From positions 1 to 64,000 of the forward strand of contig NZ_JXSQ01000002.1 of the NCBI RefSeq assembly GCF_000834055.1: 64,000 bases of DNA, read 5' to 3'. Below, in pieces: positions 36,598 through 44,015 of this stretch; positions within the stretch are counted from its first letter, which is position 1, and each line of letters starts with the position of its first letter. A program made the translations under genes and the position numbers. This stretch comes from Leucobacter komagatae (GTDB lineage: Bacteria > Actinomycetota > Actinomycetes > Actinomycetales > Microbacteriaceae). Below the pieces are notes generated by a model. That model saw only the letters and a list, made by a program, of their open reading frames with translations. It made no database searches and had not been told where the DNA came from.

Positions 36598-37800
36598 ATG
36601 ACTTCACGCGCAGCAGCACACCTCACCGCAGCCGAAGCACGCAGAGTCGCCCTCGCCGCGCAGGGCTTCGCAAACGCTCCGAAGCTTCGAGTGCGCAGGC
36701 CGTTCGATGGCGCGCTCGACGCGCTGCACGTGCTGCAGATCGATTCGGTGAACGTCTTCGCGCGCAGCCACTACATGCCGGTGTTCTCCAGGCACGGCGG
36801 TTACACCACGGAGCAGCTCGACCGGTTGCTCTGGAACAGCGGTGAGTACACGGAGTACTGGGCGCATGAGGCGGCGTTCATCCCAGTTGCGGATCGGCGG
36901 CTGTTTGGGTGGCGCATGGCCGACAGGCGCGACAAGCAGCGCGCAACGGGCGCAACCGAACGGTTCGCCGGGGCGATGGACGCAGTGCGGGCACGGCTCG
37001 CTGATGCCGGCCCACAGTTCGTGCGGGAGCTCGAGGAAGGGCCGCGGGAAAAGCGCGGGCCCTGGTGGGATTGGAGCGACACCAAGCGGGCGGTCGAGAT
37101 GCTCTTCGCAACCGGCGAGGTCGTCTCCGCCGGCCGCGAGGGCTTCCAGCGCCGCTACGCCCTCACCGCGGATGTGATCAGCGACGAGCACCTCGTCGAG
37201 GTGGATCGCGCGACGGCGCAGCTCGAGCTCGTCGCACGTGCCGCCAGGTCCCTTGGCGTCGGGACGCTCGCCGACCTTGCGGACTACCACAGGCTTCGGG
37301 CGACTGAGGCGCAGGTCGCCGTCGAGACGCTCGAGGAATCAGGGGAGTTGCTACCGGTGACGGTGGAGGGGTGGCAGACCCGCACGGGAAAGACTGAGCG
37401 GGCGTGGCTGCACCGAGACGCGCGCGTGCCTGGCAGGCTCGCACCCAACGCGCTGTTGACGCCGTTCGACCCCGTTGTCTGGTTCCGCCCGCGCGCCGAG
37501 CGCATGTTTGATTTCCACTACCGAATCGAGATCTACACGCCGAAGGAGCAGCGCCAGTTTGGCTACTACTGCCTGCCGTTGCTCGTCGGGGGGAAACTTG
37601 CCGGTCGCATCGACCTGAAGGCCGATCGGGCGGGGGAGGCGCTGCTCGTACAGGCCGCTTGGCGTGAGCCTGGGGCGCCGTCGCAGACCGCAGAGGTTGC
37701 CGCTGACCTCTTGCAGCAGGCTGCGAGGTGGCAGGGCCTGAACAGCATCGCATTCAGCGGCGTTGGCAATCTTGCGCTGCCGCCAACACTCGACGCATAA
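36598..37800 (+). CDS. winged-helix DNA glycosylase of the YcaQ/AlkX family
   Basis: A 400-residue HTH_42 protein. YcaQ (AlkX) unhooks DNA interstrand crosslinks such as those from nitrogen mustards, and AlkZ relatives protect antibiotic producers. The catalytic Q-phi-D motif of the YcaQ branch is visible as QID (47-49, in HVLQIDSVNV), followed by SHYMPVFSRHGGY and YTEYWAHEAAFIP, both typical. The start is ATG 36598 behind a leaderless-type promoter. It is a single gene with no biosynthetic cluster nearby, which suits a housekeeping repair role rather than self-resistance. Confidence 0.88.
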   Translation: MTSRAAAHLTAAEARRVALAAQGFANAPKLRVRRPFDGALDALHVLQIDSVNVFARSHYMPVFSRHGGYTTEQLDRLLWNSGEYTEYWAHEAAFIPVADRRLFGWRMADRRDKQRATGATERFAGAMDAVRARLADAGPQFVRELEEGPREKRGPWWDWSDTKRAVEMLFATGEVVSAGREGFQRRYALTADVISDEHLVEVDRATAQLELVARAARSLGVGTLADLADYHRLRATEAQVAVETLEESGELLPVTVEGWQTRTGKTERAWLHRDARVPGRLAPNALLTPFDPVVWFRPRAERMFDFHYRIEIYTPKEQRQFGYYCLPLLVGGKLAGRIDLKADRAGEALLVQAAWREPGAPSQTAEVAADLLQQAARWQGLNSIAFSGVGNLALPPTLDA

Positions 37801-37979
37801 CCACCAGGCGAAATGTCCCCGAACCCACCCTCCCGACTCAATCCCGGCACGCGGTAGTGCGCTGTGCGCGGTGAGCAGTCACATGTGCGAAGTGCTGGGC
37901 TGCACTGTCACTGTGTGGGTTGCCCGCCACCCTGCAAGAGCCAGATTTGCCCGTCTGGCGCGGGGTGTGCCCGCTGATT

Positions 37980-37995
37980 GAGTCGGTACCGACTC
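37980..37995. repeat. Perfect 16-bp palindrome
   Basis: GAGTCGGTACCGACTC is a perfect inverted repeat in the 268-nt gap between the YcaQ-like gene (+) and the DIP1984-type gene (-), where no gene is seen. It could be an operator or part of a transcription end structure, but has no loop or T-run. Confidence 0.6.
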
Positions 37996-38068
37996 GCCTG
38001 TGTGAAGTTGTTCGAATGCTCAGGTTGCTGTTGTTGCCGCCGATGCCGCCGTTGACGTCGCCGCTCGG

Positions 38069-38614
38069 CTAGTTTGCGACGAGGTCGTTCGACCAGTTCG
38101 CCTGCTGGATGTGGGCGTCGAGCTCGCGGAGCTCACGGGCGATGTCGTCAGCCTTGCCCCGCAGCTCAGGCACCTGGAGCGCAGTGACCTGGCGCAGCTC
38201 TGAGCGCAGCTGGCGAAACACTCCCTGATCCTGAGCGGCGTCGGCCGCGTCGCTGAGGATCGCGTGGCGCAGCCGCAGGCTATCGCGGCGAGCAAGCGCA
38301 TCGGTCATCGTGAGCGTCGTTGCTGGCTCGGCGCCGTTCTGCTGCCTGCGTCGTCCGCCGCCAGCTGTCTTCGGGGCGGCGACATCGAGCTCGATCCGAG
38401 AGTTGGTTGCGTTGATCGAGCGCACAAGTGCCTCGAGTTCGCCCACTGCCAACTCGACTTCGGTGAGCAGCTGGCTCGCGTCTTCCGCGGGCGTGTCACC
38501 CTCCTGATAGCGCGCGTTCGCGACGATTCGCGACCTGAGCTGAGCGATCCGCTTCTGCGTATCGCCGCGGAGCGCAAGCGCTTCTGCGAGTTTCACCAGT
38601 GATCCCACTCTCAT
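38069..38614 (-). CDS. DIP1984 family protein
   Basis: A 181-residue predominantly helical protein matching the DIP1984 (septicolysin-like) family in length and pattern: an N-terminal SLVKLAEALALRGDTQKRIA, central LLTEVELAVGELEALVRSIN and C-terminal ADDIARELRELDAHIQQ helices. A basic patch (KTAGGGRRRQQNG, about 82-94) interrupts the helices. The molecular role of the family is unknown. It is monocistronic on the minus strand, divergent from the alcohol dehydrogenase gene 222 nt away. Confidence 0.78.
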   Translation of the reverse strand: MRVGSLVKLAEALALRGDTQKRIAQLRSRIVANARYQEGDTPAEDASQLLTEVELAVGELEALVRSINATNSRIELDVAAPKTAGGGRRRQQNGAEPATTLTMTDALARRDSLRLRHAILSDAADAAQDQGVFRQLRSELRQVTALQVPELRGKADDIARELRELDAHIQQANWSNDLVAN

Positions 38615-38836
38615 TCCATACCCGGATAGGACGGCCAGATTATCACGGCGGAAGCCACTGAGAATGAGGGCGGCTCAGGGGCACTCGCTACGCGCAGCAC
38701 CGCACGGAACAGCGGGGTATTCCGATGAGTGGTCAAGAAAAGTCAGTGTATTTTCTGTGGCGAGGCGTAGCCTGATGGTGGACGCAGTTGCCGGGAATCT
38801 CACCGGTGTGCGCCGCTACCGAATGGGAGAAGTGAA

Positions 38837-39877
38837 ATGCGTGCAGTGACCTACGTAAAGAACAACACCGTTGAACTGCGGGACAAGCCTGTGCCGGAGA
38901 TCGGTTCAGACGAGGTGCTCATCAAGGTCGGCGGGGCTGGGCTCTGCCACTCAGACATTACGATCATCGGCATGGGTGACGACAACCCACTTATTGGCGG
39001 AACGCTCGGACACGAGGTCGCAGGCACGGTCGACAAGATCGGTGCTGATGTCGCAGGGTGGAGCGCCGGAGATCGCGCAATCGTTTCGCTGATCCTCGCG
39101 TGCGGGCAGTGCCGGGAGTGCCTTGCCGGGCGCGACAACCAGTGCGAAGTCGTTGCCCCTCGCGACGGCCTCGCGCCACTTTCTCCAGGCATCGGCAGCC
39201 CGGGAGGAATGGCTGACTACATCGCGGTCAAAGCCCGCCACCTCGACCCCATCGGCGACCTCGACCCGGTCCACGCTGCACCGTTGGCCGATGCTGCGCT
39301 CACCCCGATGCACGCCATCAACTCCGTCCGCGACCGCATGTCGGGAGACGCGACCGTCGTGACGATCGGCCTTGGCGGCCTTGGCCACATGGCCCTGCAG
39401 ATTCTCGCCGCAACGACGGGTGCGCGGATCATCGCGCTCGACACTGACCAGGCGAAGCTTAAATTCGCAGAGGCGCACGGCGCGGACCTTGCGATCCCGA
39501 GCGATGGCGACGCAGCGGCCCGCATTCTCGCCGAGACCGGCGGCCGTGGCGCGGACGTCGTGTTCGACTTTGTTGGGGTGCAGCCGACCGTGAACCTCGC
39601 GATCGCTGTGGTGCGCAACGGCGGCGCGATCCGCTTTGTTGGCCTCGGTGGCGGCAGCTTCCCGTACACCGCTGGCGCTGGTGACGGGCTGCCGTGGGGT
39701 GTCAACATCGAGCGCTCCTACGGCGGGACTCGCGCCGACATGCGCGAGGTTATCGCGCTCGCCGAGGCGGGGAAGATCGCGGTTGAGGTCGTGCGGTACG
39801 ACCTAGACGATGCGCTCCAGGCATTCGACGACCTCCACAACGGCAAGATCGCCGGGCGCGCGGTGCTCGTACCGTAG
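38837..39877 (+). CDS. zinc-dependent alcohol dehydrogenase (MDR family)
   Basis: A 346-residue medium-chain dehydrogenase. Catalytic zinc ligands C37 and H59-E60 (GLCHSD, GHEVAG) and the structural zinc cysteines C89, C92, C95 and C103 are present. The nucleotide-binding turn is GLGGLGHMALQ (about 172) and the Asp in IIALDTDQ points to NAD(H). The substrate cannot be told from sequence. ATG 38837 has GGGAGAAG upstream. It stands alone between the DIP1984-type gene and uvrB. Confidence 0.88.
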   Translation: MRAVTYVKNNTVELRDKPVPEIGSDEVLIKVGGAGLCHSDITIIGMGDDNPLIGGTLGHEVAGTVDKIGADVAGWSAGDRAIVSLILACGQCRECLAGRDNQCEVVAPRDGLAPLSPGIGSPGGMADYIAVKARHLDPIGDLDPVHAAPLADAALTPMHAINSVRDRMSGDATVVTIGLGGLGHMALQILAATTGARIIALDTDQAKLKFAEAHGADLAIPSDGDAAARILAETGGRGADVVFDFVGVQPTVNLAIAVVRNGGAIRFVGLGGGSFPYTAGAGDGLPWGVNIERSYGGTRADMREVIALAEAGKIAVEVVRYDLDDALQAFDDLHNGKIAGRAVLVP

Positions 39878-40087
39878 CCCGCATGCGGACCGCAGCCACC
39901 GGCCTGGCTGCGATGCCGCACGGTCTCCGAGGTGGAACGAGGGCAGTGGTCACCGGGTGGTGATCGCTGCCCTCAGTTGGCTCACATGCCCGGAACGCGG
40001 CGCCGTCCCACGGCGCTCCGGTGAGCACTTGGTGGACGGGCGACGCTAGCCGGGGCGGGAACACTGCCGGCCATCGTCCCAGCGCTG

Positions 40088-40136
40088 CGGCAGGTGCACA
40101 CGGCAGGTGCACACTGCAGGTGCACACGGCAGGGGC
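40088..40136. repeat. 13-bp tandem repeat upstream of uvrB
   Basis: About 3.8 copies of CGGCAGGTGCACA in tandem (units at 40088, 40101, 40114 with one base changed, and a partial at 40127). Each full unit contains the palindrome GTGCAC. It lies 18 bp upstream of the LexA box in a 323-nt gap without a gene. Confidence 0.8.
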
Positions 40137-40153
40137 GACCCTCCACGCCGCAG

Positions 40154-40169
40154 GCGAACAAAGTTTCGA
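40154..40169. promoter_or_regulatory. LexA (SOS) box of uvrB
   Basis: GCGAACAAAGTTTCGA matches the mycobacterial/actinobacterial SOS box TCGAAC-N4-GTTCGA at 10 of 12 defined positions. It overlaps the -35 position of the uvrB promoter. Confidence 0.75.
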
Positions 40170-40187
40170 ATACAGCGTCGAAAGGTT

Positions 40188-40200
40188 TATCCTAGAAACC
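40188..40200 (+). promoter_or_regulatory. Leaderless promoter of uvrB
   Basis: TATCCT (40188-40193) is 7 nt before the ATG at 40201; a weak -35 (TTCGAA, 40165-40170) lies 17 nt upstream within the SOS box. Confidence 0.55.
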
Positions 40201-42287
40201 ATGGAGACAACCCGCACTGTCCGCCCCTTCGAGGTTGTGAGCGAGTACGAGCCGAGTGGCGATCAGCCGCAGGCGATCGAGGAACTCTCGAGACGCATCA
40301 ACGCTGGTGACACTGACGTTGTGCTGCTTGGTGCAACCGGTACGGGCAAGTCCGCGACAACGGCCTGGCTCATCGAGGCGGTGCAGCGCCCCACGCTCGT
40401 GCTCGCACACAACAAGACGCTCGCGGCGCAGCTCGCGACCGAGTTCAGGCAGCTCTTCCCGAACAATGCCGTCGAGTACTTCGTCTCCTACTACGACTAC
40501 TACCAGCCAGAGGCCTACGTGCCGCAGACCGACACCTTCATCGAGAAAGACTCGTCAGTGAACGCGGAGGTCGAGCGCCTCCGCCACTCGACGACGAACT
40601 CGCTGCTCAGTCGGCGCGACGTGATCGTCGTGTCGACCGTCTCCTGCATCTACGGCCTCGGCAAGCCCGAGGAGTACTACGAGGCGATGGTGCCACTCGT
40701 CGTCGGTGACCGGCTCGACCGCGACGTGCTGCTCAGGCGCTTCGTCGACATGCAGTATCAGCGCAACGACATCGAGTTCGTGCGCGGCAACTTCCGCGTG
40801 CGCGGCGACACGGTTGAGATCATCCCGATGTACGAGGAGCTCGCGATCCGCATCGAGTTCTTCGGCGACGAAATCGAGGCGCTCTACTATCTTCACCCGG
40901 TGACGGGCGACGTCGTCAAACAGGTCGACTCGGTGTCCGTGTTCCCCGGTTCGCACTACGTTGCGAGCCGCGAGGTGATGAACCGGGCGATGGGGCAGAT
41001 CACCGACGAGCTCGATGTTCGCACGAGAGAACTCAAGGAGCAGAACAAGCTCGTTGAGGAGCAGCGGCTGCGCATGCGCACAACTTTTGACCTCGAGATG
41101 ATGGAGCAGATCGGCTTCTGCTCGGGCATCGAGAACTACTCGATGCACATGGATGGCCGCAAGCCAGGCGAGGCCCCGCACTGCCTGCTCGACTACTTCC
41201 CGGACGACTTCCTTGTGGTGATCGATGAGTCACACGTGACGGTTCCGCAGATCGGTGCGATGTACGAGGGTGACTCCTCGCGCAAGCGCACGCTCGTGGA
41301 TCACGGCTTCCGCCTGCCGAGCGCGCTCGACAACCGGCCGCTGAAGTTCGGCGAGTTCAAGGAGCGGGTCGGCCAGACCGTCTACCTCTCGGCCACCCCG
41401 GGCAAGTACGAAATGGGCATTGCTGACGGTGTCGTCGAGCAGATCATTCGCCCGACGGGCCTCATCGATCCCGAGATCGTCGTGAAGCCCTCCGAGGGGC
41501 AGATCGATGACCTCCTCGAGGAGGTGCGCACCCGCGTTGAGCGCGAGGAGCGAGTCCTCGTCACGACGCTCACCAAGAAGATGGCCGAACAGCTGACCAC
41601 GTTCATGGAGGAGGCAGGCGTCAGGGTGCGCTATCTCCACTCCGACGTGGACACCCTGCGCCGCGTCGAGCTGCTCACCGAGCTCCGCGCCGGTGTGTAC
41701 GACGTTCTGGTCGGCATCAACCTGCTGCGTGAGGGGCTCGACCTCCCTGAGGTCTCGCTCGTCGCGATCCTCGACGCCGACAAGGAGGGCTTCCTGCGCT
41801 CCGCCACGTCGCTCATCCAGACGATCGGCCGCGCCGCGCGTAACGTGTCGGGCGAGGTACACATGTACGCCGACCGGATCACTCCGTCGATGAAGCTCGC
41901 GATTGACGAGACAACGCGTCGACGCGAGATCCAGGTGGAGTACAACACGAAGCACGGGATCGATCCACCCCCCTCCGCAAACAAATCGGCGACATCACCG
42001 AGATGCTCAACCGCGAGGCTGCCGATACCGAGGACGTGCTCGCGAGTCGAGTCGCAAAGCACGCCCAAAAGGGTTCACCGCAGCGCGCGAAGGGTAAGGC
42101 TGCGTCGCGTGCAGGCGCGATCGGTGCCGAGGGTGCTGGCAAGCTCGAGGAGCTCATCAGCGATCTCACCTCGCAGATGCTGCTCGCGGCTGAAGAACTC
42201 AAGTTCGAGCTCGCTGCCCGGCTGCGCGACGAGGTGTCCGAGCTGAAGCGCGAGCTGCGCAGCATGGACGCCGCGGGCCACATCTAG
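40201..42287 (+). pseudogene. uvrB: excinuclease ABC subunit UvrB, frameshifted near the 3' end
   Basis: UvrB verifies DNA damage in nucleotide excision repair. From ATG 40201 the helicase core is intact: Walker A GATGTGKS (44-51), [21 protein letters not shown] beta-hairpin region, DESHVT and the motif [11 protein letters not shown]. At codon 590-591 (CCACCCCCCTCC) the frame breaks: a six-C run at 41968-41973 needs one more C, or a -1 slip, to continue as [19 protein letters not shown] and the C-terminal UVR domain ([19 protein letters not shown]) ending at 42287. Read literally, translation ends at 42246 with 90 foreign residues. Either a sequencing error or a real mutation. Confidence 0.92.
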
Positions 42288-42350
42288 GCCTGGTCCGGCG
42301 CGGATTCCGGCGCCCGACGGTCTCGCCTGGCGTCGAAACCCAGAGTTCGT

Positions 42351-42404
42351 GTCAGTTTGGGCTGAAAAATGGGGCGATAGGCCCCCTGCGCTGCCCAAAG
42401 TGAC
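42351..42404. other. Structured intergenic element after uvrB
   Basis: GTCAGTTTGGGC (42351-42362) pairs with GCCCAAAGTGAC (42393-42404) with one mismatch, and GGGGC/GCCCC (42371-42375, 42381-42385) forms an inner hairpin. It could be a terminator or processed RNA structure, but there is no T-run. Confidence 0.45.
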
Positions 42405-42428
42405 ATGGAGTTGGCGGAGCGAGGCGGG

Positions 42429-42461
42429 TGGCCGCGACCGCCGCGCTGGCCGCGACCGCCG
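42429..42461. repeat. Direct repeat, 15 bp twice at 18-bp period
   Basis: TGGCCGCGACCGCCG occurs at 42429 and 42447, with a degenerate third copy near 42473. No coding frame explains it. Confidence 0.6.
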
Positions 42462-42528
42462 GCAGCGCTGGCTGGCCGCGCCCGCTGGTTCGGCCGAGCG
42501 TGGGGGAGGTCGACCCCGGCGCGCCGGG

Positions 42529-42927
42529 CTAGTCCTGTGGCAGCGCGGCGTAGAGGTCGATCGCGTTTCCGTCAGGATCCATGACGGTCGCGTAGCGCTG
42601 GCCCCAGAACGCGTCCCAGGGTTCGACACGTGCCCGGTGGCCTGCGGCCGTCAGGCGCGCGAACACCGCATCAACCTCTGCGGGGGACTCGGCCTGAAAC
42701 GCGAAGGCGACGCGGTGGCTTCCGCTCGGTTCTACGTATGCCTTGTCGAAGCTCTTGATGGTTTCCAGCGTGTCCCAGCCGATGCGGATACCGCTCGGCA
42801 GCAGCACTTCCACGTGTGGCTCTCGCTCGGCGCCTTCGGGGATATCGAGTCCGAGCTCGCGGTAGAACGCAAGCGAGGCTGCAAGGTCGCTCGTGACGAT
42901 GCCAAAGAAGTCGAGTGAGAGGGTCAT
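42529..42927 (-). CDS. VOC (glyoxalase/bleomycin resistance) family protein
   Basis: A 132-residue vicinal-oxygen-chelate protein with two beta-alpha-beta-beta-beta units: DFFGIVTSDLAASLAFYREL at the start and GQRYATVMDPDGNAIDLYA at the end, the latter with the conserved metal-region Asp and Glu/Asp pattern. Members range from glyoxalases and dioxygenases to bleomycin-binding proteins, so the reaction is unknown. The first metal histidine typical of glyoxalase I is absent (DFFGI), which weakens an enzymatic role. It is a single minus-strand gene between uvrB and the siderophore-interacting protein gene. Confidence 0.82.
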   Translation of the reverse strand: MTLSLDFFGIVTSDLAASLAFYRELGLDIPEGAEREPHVEVLLPSGIRIGWDTLETIKSFDKAYVEPSGSHRVAFAFQAESPAEVDAVFARLTAAGHRARVEPWDAFWGQRYATVMDPDGNAIDLYAALPQD

Positions 42928-43033
42928 GGGGAAATCATACGAGGCTGTGGGCGAGAGGGGGAGCGCCAGGTGTGCCCGGCGCGAGGTGTGCCCGCCGCCA
43001 CGGCTGCCCGGCGCGGCGGACCGTCAGTGTCCG

Positions 43034-43882
43034 TTAGACCTGACCGATGGGCTCCCGCTTTTCGGCCTGGAAGCGATCCTCACGCCGACCGTATGCCCAG
43101 TACGGGGAGAGCGAGAGCTGTGTGCGATCGACTCCACGCTCGTCGGTGAAGTATGGCCGCAGCGCCTTCATCGCGCTGCGCTCACCGTGCACGAATACCT
43201 GCACTTGGCCGGGCAGCCACTCGGCTGCGCGCACCGCGTCCACAAGCACGGTTGAGGTGCCGGCTGCGGCTTCGCCCCGGAACAGCCAGGTGATCTCCAC
43301 GCCCGCAGGCGCGACGAGGTCGAGCACGTCGGCGTGCCCTGAGACCTCGATGAAGGCCCTGCCGCGAGCACCTGCGGGCATCGCCTCGAGGGCGGAGGCG
43401 ATAGCGGGGATCGCCGACTCGTCACCGCCGAGCAGGTGCCAGTCCGCATCAGGGTTGGGTGAATAGCCGCCACCGATGCCCCGAAGCACGACGGGGTCGC
43501 CCGGCTTCGCGGTGTCCGCCCACGGCCCAGCGAGTCCCTCATCGCCGTGGACAACGAACTCAATCCACACTTCGCCGGCGTCGAGGTCGATGCGGCGGAT
43601 CGTGTACGTCCGGGTCGTTGGGAGTTGTTCGGCCGGAAGCTCAGCCCTGAGCGCGTCGAGGTCGTAGGGTGGCGTGAGGTTGGTTCCTGGCTGCTGGAAG
43701 AGCATCTTGCTGTACGCATCGGTGTGTTCGCGAGCTTCGATGAGTGCCATTCCCTCGCCGCCGGCGACGATGCGCACGAGGTGGGGTGTGAGTTGCACAC
43801 GCTCCTTCACCGTGAGCAGAATCTGCGGTCGCGCAGGTCGACTCGGGGCGGTGGGGGCTGGTGCAGACATTTCATACCTCAT
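43034..43882 (-). CDS. siderophore-interacting protein (NADPH-dependent ferric-chelate reductase)
   Basis: A 282-residue flavoprotein of the SIP/ViuB family that releases iron from siderophores by reduction in the cytosol. The FAD-binding signature RTYTIRRID (about 91-99) and the motif FVVHGDEGLAGPWA are clear, followed by the NAD(P)H-binding part with LLGGDESAIPAIASAL and a Trp/Tyr-rich C-terminus (LSPYWAYGRRED). No siderophore transporter is adjacent. Upstream on the minus strand TTGAGGTTGGCC resembles the left half of a DtxR/IdeR box, which would fit iron control but the right half is poor. Confidence 0.88.
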   Translation of the reverse strand: MRYEMSAPAPTAPSRPARPQILLTVKERVQLTPHLVRIVAGGEGMALIEAREHTDAYSKMLFQQPGTNLTPPYDLDALRAELPAEQLPTTRTYTIRRIDLDAGEVWIEFVVHGDEGLAGPWADTAKPGDPVVLRGIGGGYSPNPDADWHLLGGDESAIPAIASALEAMPAGARGRAFIEVSGHADVLDLVAPAGVEITWLFRGEAAAGTSTVLVDAVRAAEWLPGQVQVFVHGERSAMKALRPYFTDERGVDRTQLSLSPYWAYGRREDRFQAEKREPIGQV

Positions 43883-43891
43883 TCATCAGAT

Positions 43892-43911
43892 GATTCCGGG
43901 CCAACCTCAAG
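43892..43911 (-). promoter_or_regulatory. Possible DtxR/IdeR half-site
   Basis: On the minus strand TGAGGTTGGCC agrees with TTAGGTTAGCC at 9 of 11 positions, about 15-30 nt before the siderophore-interacting protein start. The second half of the operator is not conserved. Confidence 0.25.
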
Positions 43912-43968
43912 CCTGGCATACGGCCAGCGCGAGCGCCACCGGCAAGCCGGTAGCCGCTCCAGCCTTTT

Positions 43969-43984
43969 TAGAACACACGTTCGA
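43969..43984. promoter_or_regulatory. LexA (SOS) box of uvrA
   Basis: TAGAACACACGTTCGA matches TCGAAC-N4-GTTCGA at 11 of 12 defined positions, 32 nt upstream of the uvrA start and about 20 nt before its -10. Confidence 0.8.
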
Positions 43985-44003
43985 ATTCTGCTGCGGGAGA
44001 CGC

Positions 44004-44015
44004 TAAGCTGGGGGA
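44004..44015 (+). promoter_or_regulatory. Leaderless promoter of uvrA
   Basis: TAAGCT (44004-44009) lies 6 nt before the GTG at 44016. The intervening GGGGGA is too close to act as a normal Shine-Dalgarno. Confidence 0.5.

Noticed and set aside
38000-38020. GTTCGAA near 38010 as a LexA box
   Set aside because: Only one half-site fits; the left half does not match TCGAAC and no divergent promoter is expected between converging genes.
40021-40200. 60-codon N-terminal extension of uvrB
   Set aside because: It runs through the tandem repeat, SOS box and promoter; UvrB family start and a -10 hexamer place the start at 40201.
41965-41976. Programmed -1 frameshifting as the accepted explanation of the uvrB break
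   Set aside because: The sequence CCACCCCCCTCC is not a standard slippery heptamer with a downstream stimulator, and UvrB is not known to use frameshifting; kept only as an alternative.
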